DNA from: Apostichopus japonicus
Lineage: Eukaryota > Echinodermata > Holothuroidea > Aspidochirotida > Stichopodidae
Assembly (NCBI RefSeq): GCF_037975245.1
Contig: NC_092562.1
Location: forward strand, 11,517,001 to 11,581,000
DNA length: 64,000 bases
Direction: 5' to 3'
Shown here: positions 1 through 11,574 of the stretch, piece after piece
How positions within the stretch are numbered: the stretch's first letter is position 1
Layout of the letters: each line of letters opens with the position of its first letter
Made by a program: the position numbers and the translations under genes
The notes under the pieces: model-generated
What the model was told of the DNA's origin: nothing
The model's database searches: none
What the model saw: the letters and a program-made list of their open reading frames with translations, nothing else

Positions 1-495
1 AAATATGCTAACAAATCACACATACAGAAACAGATTGTGCTAACTCCACTGAATGGGATAATATTAGTAAAGCAGCTTTTAAACAACAAAACAATCTGGA
101 TAGCTGGGTAGAGTAACTGAAGGCATAGACCCCATTCGTATACTGTATTTTTAATCATATCTGAAACTTTTGAGGATTGATACCATTGAGTATGGCATGA
201 TAGAAGTGAAGTGCTTATTATAATGAATTCAACCCCAAAGCCTTTTCCAACCAGTTTCACCTGTACTGTATGTCCCTCTCCTTCTTCATAGCTTTTTCAA
301 TGCAGTCCTGCTTTTCATCTAATTCCATTATCTATAGTTAAATGCTCTATCCTATATTACTGTTTTCACCCATCATATTTAAGTAACTGTCTTGACGGAA
401 CTTGAGCAAGTTGCATGCATTATTCTGACTATCTTGCCAGTATATTGGTTTAGAGAATGCTGTAAACAAGCTGTGTCTTCTGCTTTGTATTTTAG
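1..495. other. non-coding, probable intron
   Basis: No supported coding sequence. The last ~120 bases are the intron end before the exon at 496; they recur at about 4600-4685 as part of a local duplication. Confidence 0.5.
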
Positions 496-1060
496 ATGCA
501 ACAAGTAATGAGAGTGATGGAGATGAAGATCATGTCCCCGTTAACAAACGTCGCAACACTTCAAGGGGTCAAAAAGGTATGGACTGCAATCTCTGACATT
601 TGCATTAAAACCACAATTAATAGTACACATATACAGGAGAGAAATAGATGAATATGTCTAACACCTTGTAACTTGCTTATTCTTATTTCACACTTATAGG
701 TAATTTTTAGAGCAACTCTGTTTTGGAAGTGCTACTTTTTCATTTTTTCATTTCATTTATATTGTTTTATATGACATAAGTATGACATAACAACATAGGA
801 GATAAGAAACAAAACTTGTGAAAGGAAGTGTACTAAAAGTCCCTATGAGGCTTGTTGAGTAGTGACACTCCCTGACAAAATACAGAACTTCACAACTTTA
901 CTACTTATCAGAGGTTTAGCATGTAGTTGTATCCACTGGCAATACCTGATGGGCAATTAGTATTGTTTTGTTTTATTAGGACTTTCACTACCAACCTGCT
1001 TTATTTGTACTTCTATTTTTGGTCTAGACCTGTGTGAGGCTTTGTATGTGGTGGGATGTT
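400..1060 (+). repeat. local duplication, copy 1 (contains exon 496-576)
   Basis: The segment matches about 4590-5035 in the same orientation. Shared landmarks are gcattattctgact, cttgccagtatattg, the exon itself, and the downstream stretch with ggcaattag. The copies lie about 4.2 kb apart and have diverged by point changes and indels. Confidence 0.7.
496..576 (+). CDS. candidate internal exon, acidic linker
   Basis: An 81-base open stretch bounded by acceptor tattttag and donor GTATGG. Read with two bases completing a split codon it gives ATSNESDGDEDHVPVNKRR followed by NTSRGQK, and ends one base into a codon. It is acidic, then basic, and looks like a disordered linker or nuclear-localisation stretch. 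The exit phase (1) fits the entry phase of the plus-strand exon at 5647-5739, so both probably belong to one gene that starts upstream of the window. A near copy lies at 4686-4772. No family can be named from 26 residues, and it could also be a chance frame between chance splice sites. The duplicate copy keeping the frame open, with six extra bases, argues against chance. Confidence 0.4.
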
Positions 1061-2184
1061 GTGTTAAGAGGGAAAACTGAACATAGTTTGTGATCTCATC
1101 TGTCAAAAGAATAAAAACAATTATTTGAGCTGTTGCATGGTGGTTTACAGAGCTGTTTATCGATGGTACTTGTACCTGTGGTACAGTAGGTCCGTCTCAG
1201 TGTGGGTCTGTGAGATTTTGTACTATATATAGAAAGTTATAACTTTCGAGAGCTCTAGATTCCTGGAGGAATTAGTGTTTTGTTGATTTGAACAATGAAC
1301 AGACCTATTAAAGACAGATTCATGTACATGGTGTGAATAGTCAACTGGAGGCAGTCCGTCCTTTGTTTTTGGACATGTGAGAATAGGTTAAGTACAAAGG
1401 AGATTCTTCCATATTCACGCAGCAACCTTAGTATACATTGAATAGCTGAAACAGATTTTAAAACTTATAACAGCTTCATTTCAAGTACACTACACACTTA
1501 AAAAGTTATTGATAATGATGATTTGGAAAAAGTAGCAACCTTTGCAGCCAAAATTTGGACTTGTTCCAGTGGAACGTTACACAGAAAAGGGATGTGTGAG
1601 TAAGGGCTACAATAGATTTGATAAAGTAAAAAAAAGATGCACTTGCAGAAAAATCTTAGAGTGTGAAATTTCTTTTTTTATTCCTTAACGGGAAGCACAA
1701 TTTTACAGGTATGGTAGAATATTATTAAAATGAGAGCATTTCAGATTGTTAGATATTTATTATATACTGTAGGCTGTCACTTGTCTGAAGCATTTTGCAT
1801 GTGTATGTCTACATGCATCTATTACTGCGTACATGATACATACTGTAATGCTTTGTTGAATTTGTATGAACAATGGTACCATCATTATTCACTAAATTAT
1901 ACCTGTGGAATCAACTGCCTTTACCTTTGACTTTAGCTAACATTACACCATGAAGCTCAAATGTGAATTATCCAAATTTTTAATATTCTTTTCATTAAAA
2001 TATTGCAACTTGTGACATGATCATTGCACTTTGAATGTCTTTATTCATTGGAAATGAATTGAATGATGAATGTTATGCTATGGATATGGCAAACCCATGT
2101 TGGAAACCAGAGCCCAAGGGCACTGTGGTTCCTTGCGTAGGGGTATATGACAAAACACATAATATTATCAAGCAACATTGGGCT
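577..2184. other. non-coding, intron-like
   Basis: AT-rich sequence with stops in all frames at short spacing. Bases about 577-1060 are the downstream part of a duplicated block that recurs at about 4773-5035. I see no gene here. Confidence 0.5.
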
Positions 2185-4150
2185 CAAAGAGTCCAAGTAA
2201 TTGTGGTCCTACATGTGCCCATAAAATAACCAACACTATAGCCAACACTTTTGTGATCACAAATTGTGATCAGATTTTTGATCGGAAGGCACTTTTGAGA
2301 TCTGAATGTGGCGTCGAAAATGTAAGAAATATAAGGTCACCTACAAGTGGGTCAACAGATATGATAACATTGGTGACCTCAAATCACATGACCGTTAAGT
2401 TTGAAAAGGTTCCACCACCCCATTCACAACTTGTCCCAAAATATCAACCATGTCACACCTTGGCATTGGGAGTTAATTGCATTATATGTCAAAAAATTAA
2501 CTTTGAACTTGTATACATACATAACTTCACACACAAAGGTCACCCTGGGGTCCACTCATTGACATTTTTGATCGGTGAGACCTAACTAGAGCATCAAAAC
2601 TGTAAAAATTCAAACATTTTTTATTTGCCCATTTCTCCCCCCAAAATACTAGTTTTTTAACATTAATTGACCTTTGCTGACCTCGGACCACATGACCGTT
2701 AAGTTTGAAAATATACCCCTATACCATTTGCAACTTGTCCCAAAATATCAACTGTGTCACATCTTGGCACTGGGAGTTATTGCATTAAATGTCTGAAATT
2801 AACTTTGACCTTGTATAACTTCGCACACAAAGGTCACACAGGGGTCAACCTATTGACATTTATGATCAGAAGGTACCTTTGACATCTGAAAATAGCATCG
2901 AAACTGTAAAAATCCCCAAAACACTTAAAGGTCATCAGAGGTCAAATTGAGGTCAAGGGTCACCCAGATGTGGGTCGACAATTTGATTACATTGAAGCAA
3001 CTCCCAACCCTAACAGACAATTCGTTCTCAAGTTATCGCAAAACTACTAGGTTTTTATCATTAATTGAGCTTTGGTGACCTCCGATCACATGACCGTTAA
3101 GTTTGAAATATTTCCCTATACCATTTGCAACTTGTCCCAAAATATCAACCTTGTCACACCTTGGCACTGGGAGTTATTGTACTAAATGTCTGAAAATTAA
3201 CTTTGACCTCATATAACTTAACACAAAAAGGTCACCTTGGGTCAACCCAGTGACATTTTTGATCGGTGAGACGTGAATATAGCATTCTTTGCCCATTTTC
3301 TCCCCCCAAAATACTAGTTTTTTAACATTAATTGACCTTTGCTGACCTCGAATCACATGACCTTTAAGTTTGAAAATATTCCCCTATACCATTTGCAACT
3401 TGTCCCAAAATATCAACTGTGTCACACCTTGGCATTGGGAGTTATTGCATTAAATGTCTGAAAATTAACTTTGACCTTGTATAACTTCACAGACAAAGCT
3501 CACCTGGGTCTCAACCCATTGACATTTTTGATCGGAAGGTACCTTTGATATCAAAATCTAGCATCAAAACCAAACATTTTCTTTTTCGACCGTTTCCTCC
3601 CAAAATAAGCTATTTTTTTTACTAATGTGACCTTTTGACCTTGGTTTCAGATGTAGTTTGATCTCCCGATTCCAAAAAACAACACGACAAGTCTACAACC
3701 ATCCTAACTCCGACCGAAAAACTTTGACCCCATATAACTTTGCACATGAAGGTCACACAGGGTCAACCTATTGACATCTATGATTAGAAGGTACCTTTGA
3801 CATCTGAAAATAGCATCGAAACTGTAAAAATCCTCAAAACACTTAAAGGTCACCAAAAGGTCAAATTGAGGTCAAGGGTCACCCAGATGTGGGTCGACAA
3901 TTTGATTACATTGAAGCAACTTCCAACCCTAACAGACAATTCGTTCTCAAGTTATCTCAAAAATACTAGTTTTTTAACATTAATTGACCTTTTGTGACCT
4001 CGGATCACATGAATGTTAAATTTCAAAATGTTCCCCTAACCAGTTCACAACTTTTCCCAAAATATCAATGGTGTCACACATTGGCACTGGGAGTTATTGC
4101 AGTTTTAATATTTTTGTTTTTTGGACCATAACTGACCTTTGGTGACCTTT
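2185..4150 (+). repeat. tandem/dispersed repeat field of ~300-650 bp modules
   Basis: Recurring blocks include gaccgttaagtttgaaa (near 2390, 2695 and 3090, with variants near 3358 and 4010), caacttgtcccaaaatatca, ttggcactgggagttatt and gtcaacccattgacattttt. Spacing is irregular, from about 270 to 650 bases, so this is a degenerate cluster of one interspersed repeat and not a simple satellite. Motifs of the gacctttgacctt kind are widespread in marine invertebrate genomes. The short frames inside have no domain features. Confidence 0.75.
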
Positions 4151-4589
4151 GTGGGCGCCAAAAACAACAGGACACACCTTCTTCATATGGCGGATCTATA
4201 GTCCAAGTTTGGCCCCAATCCAACTTTCCCTTATTAAGATAGAGTGTACCCAAGCAAGTGTCACAGATGCACACACAGACACGCACATACACGCCAACCT
4301 GACTACATAGGTTCCTTTTGCTATTTGCAAGGAACCAAAAATTGGGGGAGAGGTGAAGACAAATCAAGGTAGTATGGGTGCTATTATAATTACACCATAT
4401 ATTCCACTCAATCGTTACAGCAAATGCATTGTTAAGGAAAGTAAGATTTACCTGTTTACACCTATGTGCAACAGCTGGTCTTGACATGGCATATCAATTT
4501 ATAAACAACCACATGACAAAGATCTGCTGCATTGGACATATTTGCTAAATATTGGAATGAAAACATAAAATTGATATTGATCAAAAATA

Positions 4590-5035
4590 TATGAGCAAAT
4601 AACATGCATTATTCTGACTTTCTTGCCAGTATATTGTTTTATAGAGTGCTGTTAAACAAGCTCTGTCTTCTGCTTTGAATTTAAGCTGCAACAATTAATG
4701 AGAGTGATGGAGATGAAGATGAAGATGATGTCCCTGTTGGCAACCGTCGCGACATTTCAATGGGTCAAATAGGTATAGACTGCAATCTCTACCATTTGCA
4801 TTAAAGCCACAATTTATACTACAAATATATACAGGAGGGATAGAAGTATCTATGTTAATTACTTTTATGTGTACTCATTTATTTTACGATCACATATCAT
4901 TTCAGCACATGCAAAGTATATTTTAGCAGTGCTGCTCATCAGGTTTTAGTCTTCCACTGCTAACAGCTGATAGGCAATTACTGGTGGGTGTTTGTTGTAT
5001 GGACATTCAATCCTAATCTGGTGCTCTGAAATTGT
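4590..5035 (+). repeat. local duplication, copy 2
   Basis: Second copy of the block at 400-1060. It includes the exon copy at 4686-4772 and part of the following intron. Confidence 0.7.
4686..4772 (+). CDS. duplicated copy of the acidic exon
   Basis: This is an 87-base near copy of the exon at 496-576. It reads ATINESDGDEDEDDVPVGNRR then DISMGQI, with the same entry and exit phases and a donor GTATAG. Six extra bases add two acidic codons, so the frame is kept. The acceptor is weaker: tttaag, preceded by a poorer pyrimidine tract than copy 1. It could be an alternative or mutually exclusive exon, a second cassette, or a fading duplicate. Sequence alone cannot decide which copy is used. Confidence 0.35.
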   Translation: MQQLMRVMEMKMKMMSLLATVATFQWVK

Positions 5036-5646
5036 TATTTGGAAACATTGTACACATAGTTTACCATCATAAGGTTCTCTAAAAATACAGTAGTGATATT
5101 AGGTTAAGGATTTGCCCAAATCTCACTGTGTACCAGTTGTACTTCATTCTTACCCACCGGTGCCAAAATGATTGTTTGTTTGGGCATCTTGACCAATCAA
5201 CCCCAAATTTGTTGTGGTAGAACAATACCAGGGATGGTTTGTCAAGAGGAATTTTCCTACACATTCAATTCTAGCAAATGGATTTTATTCTAGACTCCAC
5301 ACCAGCTCTTACCATGGTCTGCTGAAGATCACTTAAATATGGGTCCGTCAGTGTCTGTTCAGTGTCTGTCTTTTGTGGGGACAGATGAAGCACTTGTGCA
5401 TTGTGATATCATATAATATCAAAGCTGAATGCTTTTGCATGAATTTGGGCAATTATAGTAGGCATGACATTTTAGTTATTTAAAGTGCTTCCATGTTCAT
5501 GGAAGTGCAGGAGCGTATAGACTGTATCAAGGGTCACTTGTACATGTCAGTTCACAATAGTTTGTGTTTTTTGTAAGTTTTCACTGTGAGTTACTAGTAT
5601 TGAGTACCTACTACTATTTGATGTGATATGATATTATTTCTTACAG
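4773..5646. other. non-coding, intron-like
   Basis: No supported coding sequence. Bases near 5340-5370 (gggtccgtcagtgtctg) resemble 1188-1210, which suggests the local duplication may extend further in fragments. Confidence 0.4.
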
Positions 5647-5739
5647 TAAGGAAGTATACCATATGGGAAAAGAGCCATGAGAAGAAGGTGATGGCATTTT
5701 TCAGAAAATACATCACAGGAACCTCTAAGAAGATGCCAG
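5647..5739 (+). CDS. candidate exon, basic helix-like segment with W-E motif
   Basis: A 93-base exon between acceptor cttacag and donor GTACAA. Two bases complete a codon left by the upstream exon, giving V-R-K-Y-T-I-W-E-K-S-H-E-K-K-V, then MAFFRKYITGTSKKMPG. The pattern W..(S/E)HE..V..FF..YI......P resembles a short region found in many uncharacterised invertebrate proteins, where a W-x-E-E helix is followed by a P-G-K motif. I state this from memory of the pattern only. Entry and exit phases equal those of the acidic exons upstream, supporting one gene. The following exon was not found in the window. Confidence 0.4.
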
Positions 5740-6922
5740 GTACAAAAATCTGCTTAAATCTCAGGATGTTTTATCAAATCTTCCATTAGTTGTGGATCCA
5801 TGTTTGACTTTAGTATTAGTTAGTTATATGCACATAAAATGTCAGCAATTGGAACCTCAATTAATGGAATGGACCATTTACTTTTAATCTTTCATTCCAG
5901 CATTCCACCTACTAAAACCAATAGATTCAATTTTTTAATTATGTATATTAGGCATATTAGTCACTAGCTAGACAGTAACAAGTTCAATAACAAGAACTTT
6001 GTTGACACCTGTGTCTGCTATATGCATACTATCCTATCATAATTACGGTTAGCCAGGCACAATACTGTTGACTACTGCATGTATCTGTATGTTAGAGTAA
6101 GCTAGTGTTCAGTAGCAACAATATTCCATGTGGGGTTCAGTGACATCACTGTATAGTTCATATTGTTAATAATCTGTCAAAATACTAAGAACAGGTCAGT
6201 GTTGATTTTTTTTTTTGGGGGGGGGGAGGTGGAAGGGGTGTGGATATACTGTACATAGTAAGAGTCTTTGCCAACATAGGCTAACTTCTCAAGCCTATTC
6301 CTTTTCAAAATTTAATCTCTCGCCCTCACTACAAAAGGAAACTTGCAAGAGAGATTTGGCAGATGAGTCACAATCAGATATTTTAGCTTAAAGGCTTAAA
6401 ACTGTGAACATGCATAGACTTTGTTCATAAAGTCAACAGTGTCATGCAACTTTATAAGAGTAATGAACTAATGTAGTTTTGGTTAACAGTTTAATTAAAA
6501 TGAATATTAAAAAACACTGGCAAGATATCATAGTTAGTATAAAAAAAGATTGATGCAATATAAAAAAAATATCTAATTCTGCAGCAGAAAAATGGCAGGT
6601 GAAAGAAATCATTGGTTTTTAACTAAAATGACTCGATTCAGATTGCTTGGTGTAACCTAAACTACCAAAAGTTTTCAAGGTATAAAAAATGGCAAGGGGG
6701 AAAATGGAATACTGAGAGATGTTTAGGTAATGTGCAGTTGCAGCTTAAGAATATAATTGAAATACTTTAGGTTTAAAGTCATTTTAAAAATGGCAAGGCT
6801 AAATATGGAGTATATTAAATAGAGTTGCAAAGGTTGTTGAGTACCTATCATACAAGGAAGTTTTAAGTGACCTATAAAGTTAGCATACAATATATACCCA
6901 ACCCCAGGGAAGTTTTGAATTG
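5740..6922. other. non-coding, AT-rich
   Basis: No supported gene. A poly-T/poly-G run lies near 6208-6228. The stretch next to 6923 would be the 3' untranslated region of the BEN-domain gene, but I see no clear AATAAA on the minus strand. Confidence 0.4.
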
Positions 6923-7065
6923 TTACTGCCGCTTGTCTGTCAAACTGGAAAACTTCTGCTTGAAGCTACGACGAACAGTGACACACTTGCTGTTTACTAT
7001 GGCATTGATGTCAGTCTCTGTCGGTGCTGGCAGACCCTTCTTTTGACAAAAGCACAGGACATATG
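6923..7065 (-). CDS. BEN-domain protein, terminal exon
   Basis: On the minus strand an acceptor ctttgcag at 7073-7066 precedes 143 bases ending in TAA at 6925-6923. Two bases complete the codon split by the exon at 7400-7634. The reading is A-YVLCFCQKKGLPAPTETD, then INAIVNSKCVTVRRSFKQKF and SSLTDKRQ-stop. This matches the second half of a BEN domain, where an alpha-helical stretch ends in basic residues. BEN domains bind DNA or mediate protein contact in chromatin regulators and also occur in mobile-element proteins. The protein ends right after the domain. Upstream exons are not identified and would lie above 7640. Confidence 0.65.
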
Positions 7066-7399
7066 CTGCAAAGAAATGGGTAAAAACCTATCTAATTGAT
7101 GTAAATAATATCTAACACATGAAAAAGTGTCAGTTGTGCACTGAAAAATTTTTTCTGTAGGTACAAAATTTCTGGTTTATAAATTTTTGTCTTTTCTGTA
7201 AGTGCACATTGCATGCCACCAAAATATCCCTTTAATAAATTGTCAATCACCAAAATGCAAAGTAGAATGCAAACAGCAAACAATTTGAAACACTCAACTC
7301 CTTTTTTTGGTGCACACACCTACCTTAAAATATATGCTCTCTTTTGCAAGCTTTTTTTCTTGATAAATAGAAAAAGTAAACCTTTTAACAGTAACTCAC

Positions 7400-7634
7400 C
7401 TTTGGCTGCACTCAAGCGTTTGGGATCAAGCGGAACACTCACGTCAGCAGACTGCTTGTTGCAAGCCTTTGGTCTTCCTCCAACAGCACAGCCACGACGA
7501 AGTTCATCAAAGGAAAAGAGGACTTCTAGAATTTTCCTCAACATTACACCTAAACCTTTTCTCCCTTTTAGTGCAATACTGGTTCGTTCTGGCACAGTGA
7601 CATAAACACCAGTGCCTTTCACTAATTCAACTTT
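7400..7634 (-). CDS. BEN-domain protein, penultimate exon
   Basis: On the minus strand an acceptor ctctttgcag precedes 235 open bases ending at donor GTGAGT. The translation begins KVELVKGTGVYVTVPERTSI and continues through LGVMLRKILEVLFSFDELRR and the C-G-V-G region to PLDPKRLSAAK. The order of a (V/L)-x-x-G-x-G-V strand, an LRKILEVLFS-F-(D/E)EL helix and the LDPxKLxA motif is typical of BEN domains. The phase matches the next exon exactly (one base left over, two bases taken up). Which BEN family it belongs to is unclear, because only the C-terminal domain is visible. It could be a host transcription regulator or part of a transposon gene set, given the transposase frame 0.5 kb away on the other strand. 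Confidence 0.65.
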
Positions 7635-7640
7635 CTGCAA

Positions 7641-8155
7641 AGAGACAATGAAATGTAGAAAATGACTAAATATTTATCACTGTCAATTTGTTTTCATTAG
7701 TAAGGGGAATGGAAAGTGGGGGGGGGGGGGGCAAATGGGTTGCTGTCAGGAAGACTTGAAAAAAATGTGAAGTTGAAACAAAGTTTGTACCCATTCCAAC
7801 AGCAAAAATTTCTATGACTTTTCCATGACTTTCAAGAACCTCAAATGAAATATTCTTCAATGTGATTTTGTTTTCCCACTTCTGTTTTTTTTTACATTAT
7901 AAACAAATTTTAGATTGAGAATATCAGGGAAAAAATACATGGTTTCTTTAGATTCCCGACTTTTCCATGACCTTTGGAAAAATTACACATATTCCCTGAC
8001 TTTCCAGACCTTGAAATTCCTATTTTAGTTTCCCTGACTTTCCAGAACCTGCAGTGAGCAAACTTTGTGATATTATTACAGGCTGGGACGAGTTGTGCAA
8101 TCTCTACCTGAATTTTTTACAAACATTTTTCTTTTTTTGATTAAGACACAAGCTT
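7641..8155. other. non-coding with short repeated motif
   Basis: A degenerate motif of the form ttcc(c/a)tgactttccagaacct recurs between about 7810 and 8060. A poly-G run lies at about 7719-7731. I see no coding sequence. It could contain introns of either the minus-strand BEN gene or the plus-strand transposase. Confidence 0.4.
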
Positions 8156-9664
8156 TTGGTGCTTATTCATATGTACCTGTACTTACAAGGTAGGGTTTGC
8201 CTTTCCAAGGTGATTCATACACTTACAGTTGAATTTCTTTCTCATTGCTTACAAAAAGGCTGTTCAACATCAACAGGAAAAGGCTCGGTGTGGACATATC
8301 CTTTTTGCATGACTAATCCCCTTGGTCCTAAACGGTCTCATGAAAAAATGTTGAGTGATGCTATGAAAGTGCATACCATGCAAATGAAAAAGCCCATTAA
8401 TGGCATCAAAGGGCCTACTTTTCTAAGTTCATTTGGTATGAATCTTGCTGATGGAATGGCTATTGATTATATGCACACAGTTCTGCTTGGAGTATCTAAG
8501 AAATTGTTACACTTATGGTTCGACACATCTCATTCCAAAGAACTATTTTCTTTAACCAAACTGCTTGACAATATTGATATGCGACTTACCAAGATAAAGC
8601 CTCCACATTTCATTTCCCGAATTCCAAGGAGTATTAAAGATCATTTGGGTTATTGGAAGGCATCAGAATATAGGGCATGGCTGTTTTATTACTCTTTACC
8701 AGCTCTAAAGGGTTTAATGAATGACATATTTTTTGAGCATTATGCATTACTAGTAGAGGCAGTTGTCATTTTGAATAGTGACAGTATTTCTGTCAATGAT
8801 ATTAAATACTGTGAAAGTTTACTTATCCAGTTTTGTTACTTGTTTGGGACATTATATGGAGACAGGTACTGCCTTTCTGTGGTTCATGGGCTTCTCCATC
8901 TTCCAGGTGTAGTGAGAAATCTTGGTCCACTGTGGGTGTATTCATGCTTTGCATATGAAGATATCAATGGGAAATTATTGCACATGGTGCAGGGCACAAA
9001 AAAGCCACATTTGCAAATAGCAAATAATTTGTGTTCTTTGCTGAAGGTTCCAGAGTTATTGCAAAATGTGTCTGTTGGGGCAGATACATTGAAGTATGTT
9101 AAAAAACTATCTGTTAAGAAAAAACCTGCCTCAAGGACAGAGGTGATAGATGGCTTCATTTCAGTGGTTGGTCGTCTTTTGCAATGTAACCCTGAGTCAG
9201 ATCTGTTGCCATTGATAGTTGAATGTATTGGTTATAAACCACAGCTTTTTTACAAATTTCTTCGTCTTCAGCTGAATGACATGTTACTTTACAGCAGTGA
9301 TTACAAACTTGTGACCAAAAGAAATTCATATACTGTAAGATACCTTAAAGAGGGAGTTACATTTTTTGGGCAGATAAAGTACTTTTTAAAATGTACGAAA
9401 TGCTGCAGTTGCTCTGCGAAATGTATGTGCTCTTCAGATTATCTTGCTGTGATAAAGCACATGAACTCTGTGGCTGAAAGCATTGCTGCAAATTGCAGAA
9501 CAACATTAAAATTAGACCATCTTTTGATGGTTAAAAATCAAGGTGATGTTTTTTTTCATATCATACCTGTAAAGTATATTGCTGAGCTATGTATTTTCAT
9601 GCAGTTTGAAAATCCAGAAGAGTCTTTCATTGCACAAGCTCCAAATTTACTAGAGAGTGACTAA
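8156..9664 (+). CDS. EnSpm/CACTA-like transposase, C-terminal half
   Basis: A 502-codon open frame. CACTA transposases cut and paste DNA elements with CACTA-type ends. The diagnostic stretch DYMHTVLLGVSKKLLHLWF lies near residues 103-121. It is followed by a conserved region with HGLLHLPGVVRNLGPLW near residues 245-261 and S.F.YED.NG.L, the pattern of the region C-terminal to the DDE core (DUF4218-like) in invertebrate EnSpm proteins. A cysteine-rich cluster (KCTKCCSCSAKCMC) lies near residue 420. The N-terminal half, with most of the catalytic core, is missing. The first ATG is therefore arbitrary: coding probably enters from an upstream exon near GKGSVWTYPF (residue 42), or the element is 5' truncated. 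No internal stop or frameshift is present, so decay has been slight or the frame is used. Confidence 0.7.
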   Translation: MVLIHMYLYLQGRVCLSKVIHTLTVEFLSHCLQKGCSTSTGKGSVWTYPFCMTNPLGPKRSHEKMLSDAMKVHTMQMKKPINGIKGPTFLSSFGMNLADGMAIDYMHTVLLGVSKKLLHLWFDTSHSKELFSLTKLLDNIDMRLTKIKPPHFISRIPRSIKDHLGYWKASEYRAWLFYYSLPALKGLMNDIFFEHYALLVEAVVILNSDSISVNDIKYCESLLIQFCYLFGTLYGDRYCLSVVHGLLHLPGVVRNLGPLWVYSCFAYEDINGKLLHMVQGTKKPHLQIANNLCSLLKVPELLQNVSVGADTLKYVKKLSVKKKPASRTEVIDGFISVVGRLLQCNPESDLLPLIVECIGYKPQLFYKFLRLQLNDMLLYSSDYKLVTKRNSYTVRYLKEGVTFFGQIKYFLKCTKCCSCSAKCMCSSDYLAVIKHMNSVAESIAANCRTTLKLDHLLMVKNQGDVFFHIIPVKYIAELCIFMQFENPEESFIAQAPNLLESD

Positions 9665-10160
9665 AAGGTGGAATAATATCTTTTGCTGGTAGACTAATAC
9701 TCAGGGTGTACTGCAAATTAAAATGAGTGCCTTCAGGTTACCAATTTTAATGTTTAGTTTTCTTTAGGAAATCATTGTGAGACATGAATAAATGCTGTGT
9801 ATATATTCAGCTTTCTGCTCATATTAGGGCAAAAGGAATTGGTATACATTTTGAGGCTGGGGGATTGAGTGGAGAAAGAGGTGTGGTAGTACTTGATATA
9901 CGTAATTACAGTAAATTCCAAATTGTAGTTCTTTATCAACAATGGAGCATAAGCCTCAAGTTAGTGGTGTAGTGCAAGGAAAACCCTTACTGGTTTTAAC
10001 CATGAATTCACAATTGACATTACATGTGTCATACTTATTTTGGCTTATAAACAAAAGATGGATTTCTCCCTCAATTTTGATATTCTTTCTATTTGTTAGC
10101 CTGTGATACATTACTTACATGTACTGTATGATGAGTGTAAATAAATTTCATTTCACTACA
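9665..10160 (+). other. probable 3' untranslated region with polyA signals
   Basis: AT-rich sequence after the transposase stop. AATAAA occurs near 9787 and again near 10140, so the transcript could end at either place. No CACTA-type terminal repeat was recognised. Confidence 0.35.
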
Positions 10161-10614
10161 TGTTCTTTGTAATGAGGTATCTTATTTCTAAAGGTGTTGT
10201 TAACTTACATTAGAAATTGTTTGTCAGGCTCTGAAAAATATTGCCCTGTTTTCCTCCTATTCCCAAGGTGCACAAGCATCTTGATTTCATTGAAGATCAT
10301 TTGAAGTAACATTTCACTGAAAGCCTGCGTTCCTAATTGTACTGTAACATTTCTCATGCTTTTAAATACTGTTCAATATACCCTACAGAATTGTTTCAAG
10401 AACCCCTAAGGGCCTTCGGGTTCCCATGAAACTGACCCAGAAGTTTGTATGCGCACCGCACCACCTTACACAAGTCTACCACATGGTTCAAGTCCAAGAA
10501 CTACTTGCGCACAAAGACATATAAGCAATTTTTTCAAAGTCCAAATTGTTTGCTTCACATTTTTTTCTAAGTCCAAATTGTTTGCTTCAGAAGTCAGCAA
10601 AAGTATTTAAGTCC
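10161..10614. other. non-coding
   Basis: No gene seen. A nearly exact short duplication, aagtccaaattgtttgcttca, occurs at about 10539 and 10570. Confidence 0.4.
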
Positions 10615-10616
10615 TC

Positions 10617-10870
10617 TTTGCACGCTTAACCAAGAACTGGCGCGCTAAGATCAAGCGTGCACGTGCAAAGACGAAGCACGTGCACGCTAATACGAGGCGT
10701 GTGCCTGCTAAGATGGCACGCGCGCGCTCCGTCTTAGTGTGCGCGCGCTAAGACAAAGCGCACGCTTCCCTTGGAGCGCGTGGGTTGTGCGCAGGTTGCG
10801 CGCAGGTTGCGTACTTTTGTACGCCAGTTACGAACGTTGTTGTATGTTCGCCCTCGGCACATAAGCTGCG
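10617..10870. repeat. CpG-rich degenerate tandem repeat
   Basis: Repeating words such as gcgcgctaaga, aagcgtgcacg, cacgtgca and gcgcaggttgc occur about every 20-30 bases. This block is far richer in CG dinucleotides than the AT-rich flanks. It looks like an old minisatellite that kept its CpGs. No coding frame with domain features. Confidence 0.55.
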
Positions 10871-11574
10871 CGCAACTAGCACACTTAAATTTGTAGAGGG
10901 GATGATTTGTTTTGATATTGATTATTGGCATATATAGAAACATCATGGTTAGCCTAGTTATAAAATTTAATTGAGCTATTTTCAGGAATATTAGGTCAAA
11001 TGTTGTTTTTGCTTAAACTATTCTGCACCAGATGCTTCTTCCCTAACATGACCGATGAAGTAGTGGCTCATTTATGATGTTAAAGAACAAGGTCATCTAC
11101 AAGTCTTTTCTGACAACATATGTAAACAAAATTTCTCTAGGATGTTAAGTATGGGGGGAATGCCTCAGTCATATTTTGTATTTGTGGGCGGGGGGAAGGG
11201 GGTGATTTCACAAAAAAATGTTTATTTGTATATTAAGAAGTCGCTAATACTTTGCTGATGTTTCTTTTTGCACCTAGATCAAAAAGAAATTAATGACTTC
11301 CTGAAGACACAGGGCGAAGATATACCCTACAACTGATTCATTGTGAAAACAAAAATTATAAATGAATCTGCCAAATGTCAAAAGCTGGCAGAGAAAAGAA
11401 TGTTGAGTATGTTGGCAGATTAATATAATCCTGTATGTTGATCCTTTTCTCTTGTATATACATGTTAGTGCTTTTTTATCCATGGTTATTGCCTTTTGTG
11501 TGCTAATTTACTTTTTGTCATTCGGTCATATGCTTCTTTTGCTGTGTGTTTGACTTGTATTCTTTATGTATTTT

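Noticed and set aside
2178-2585. A 135-codon frame in the repeat field
   Set aside because: Covers shared repeat modules that recur with stops in the same frame; no domain features.
7213-7605. A 130-codon plus-strand frame
   Set aside because: Antisense to the BEN-domain exon, which has clear family motifs and splice sites on the minus strand.
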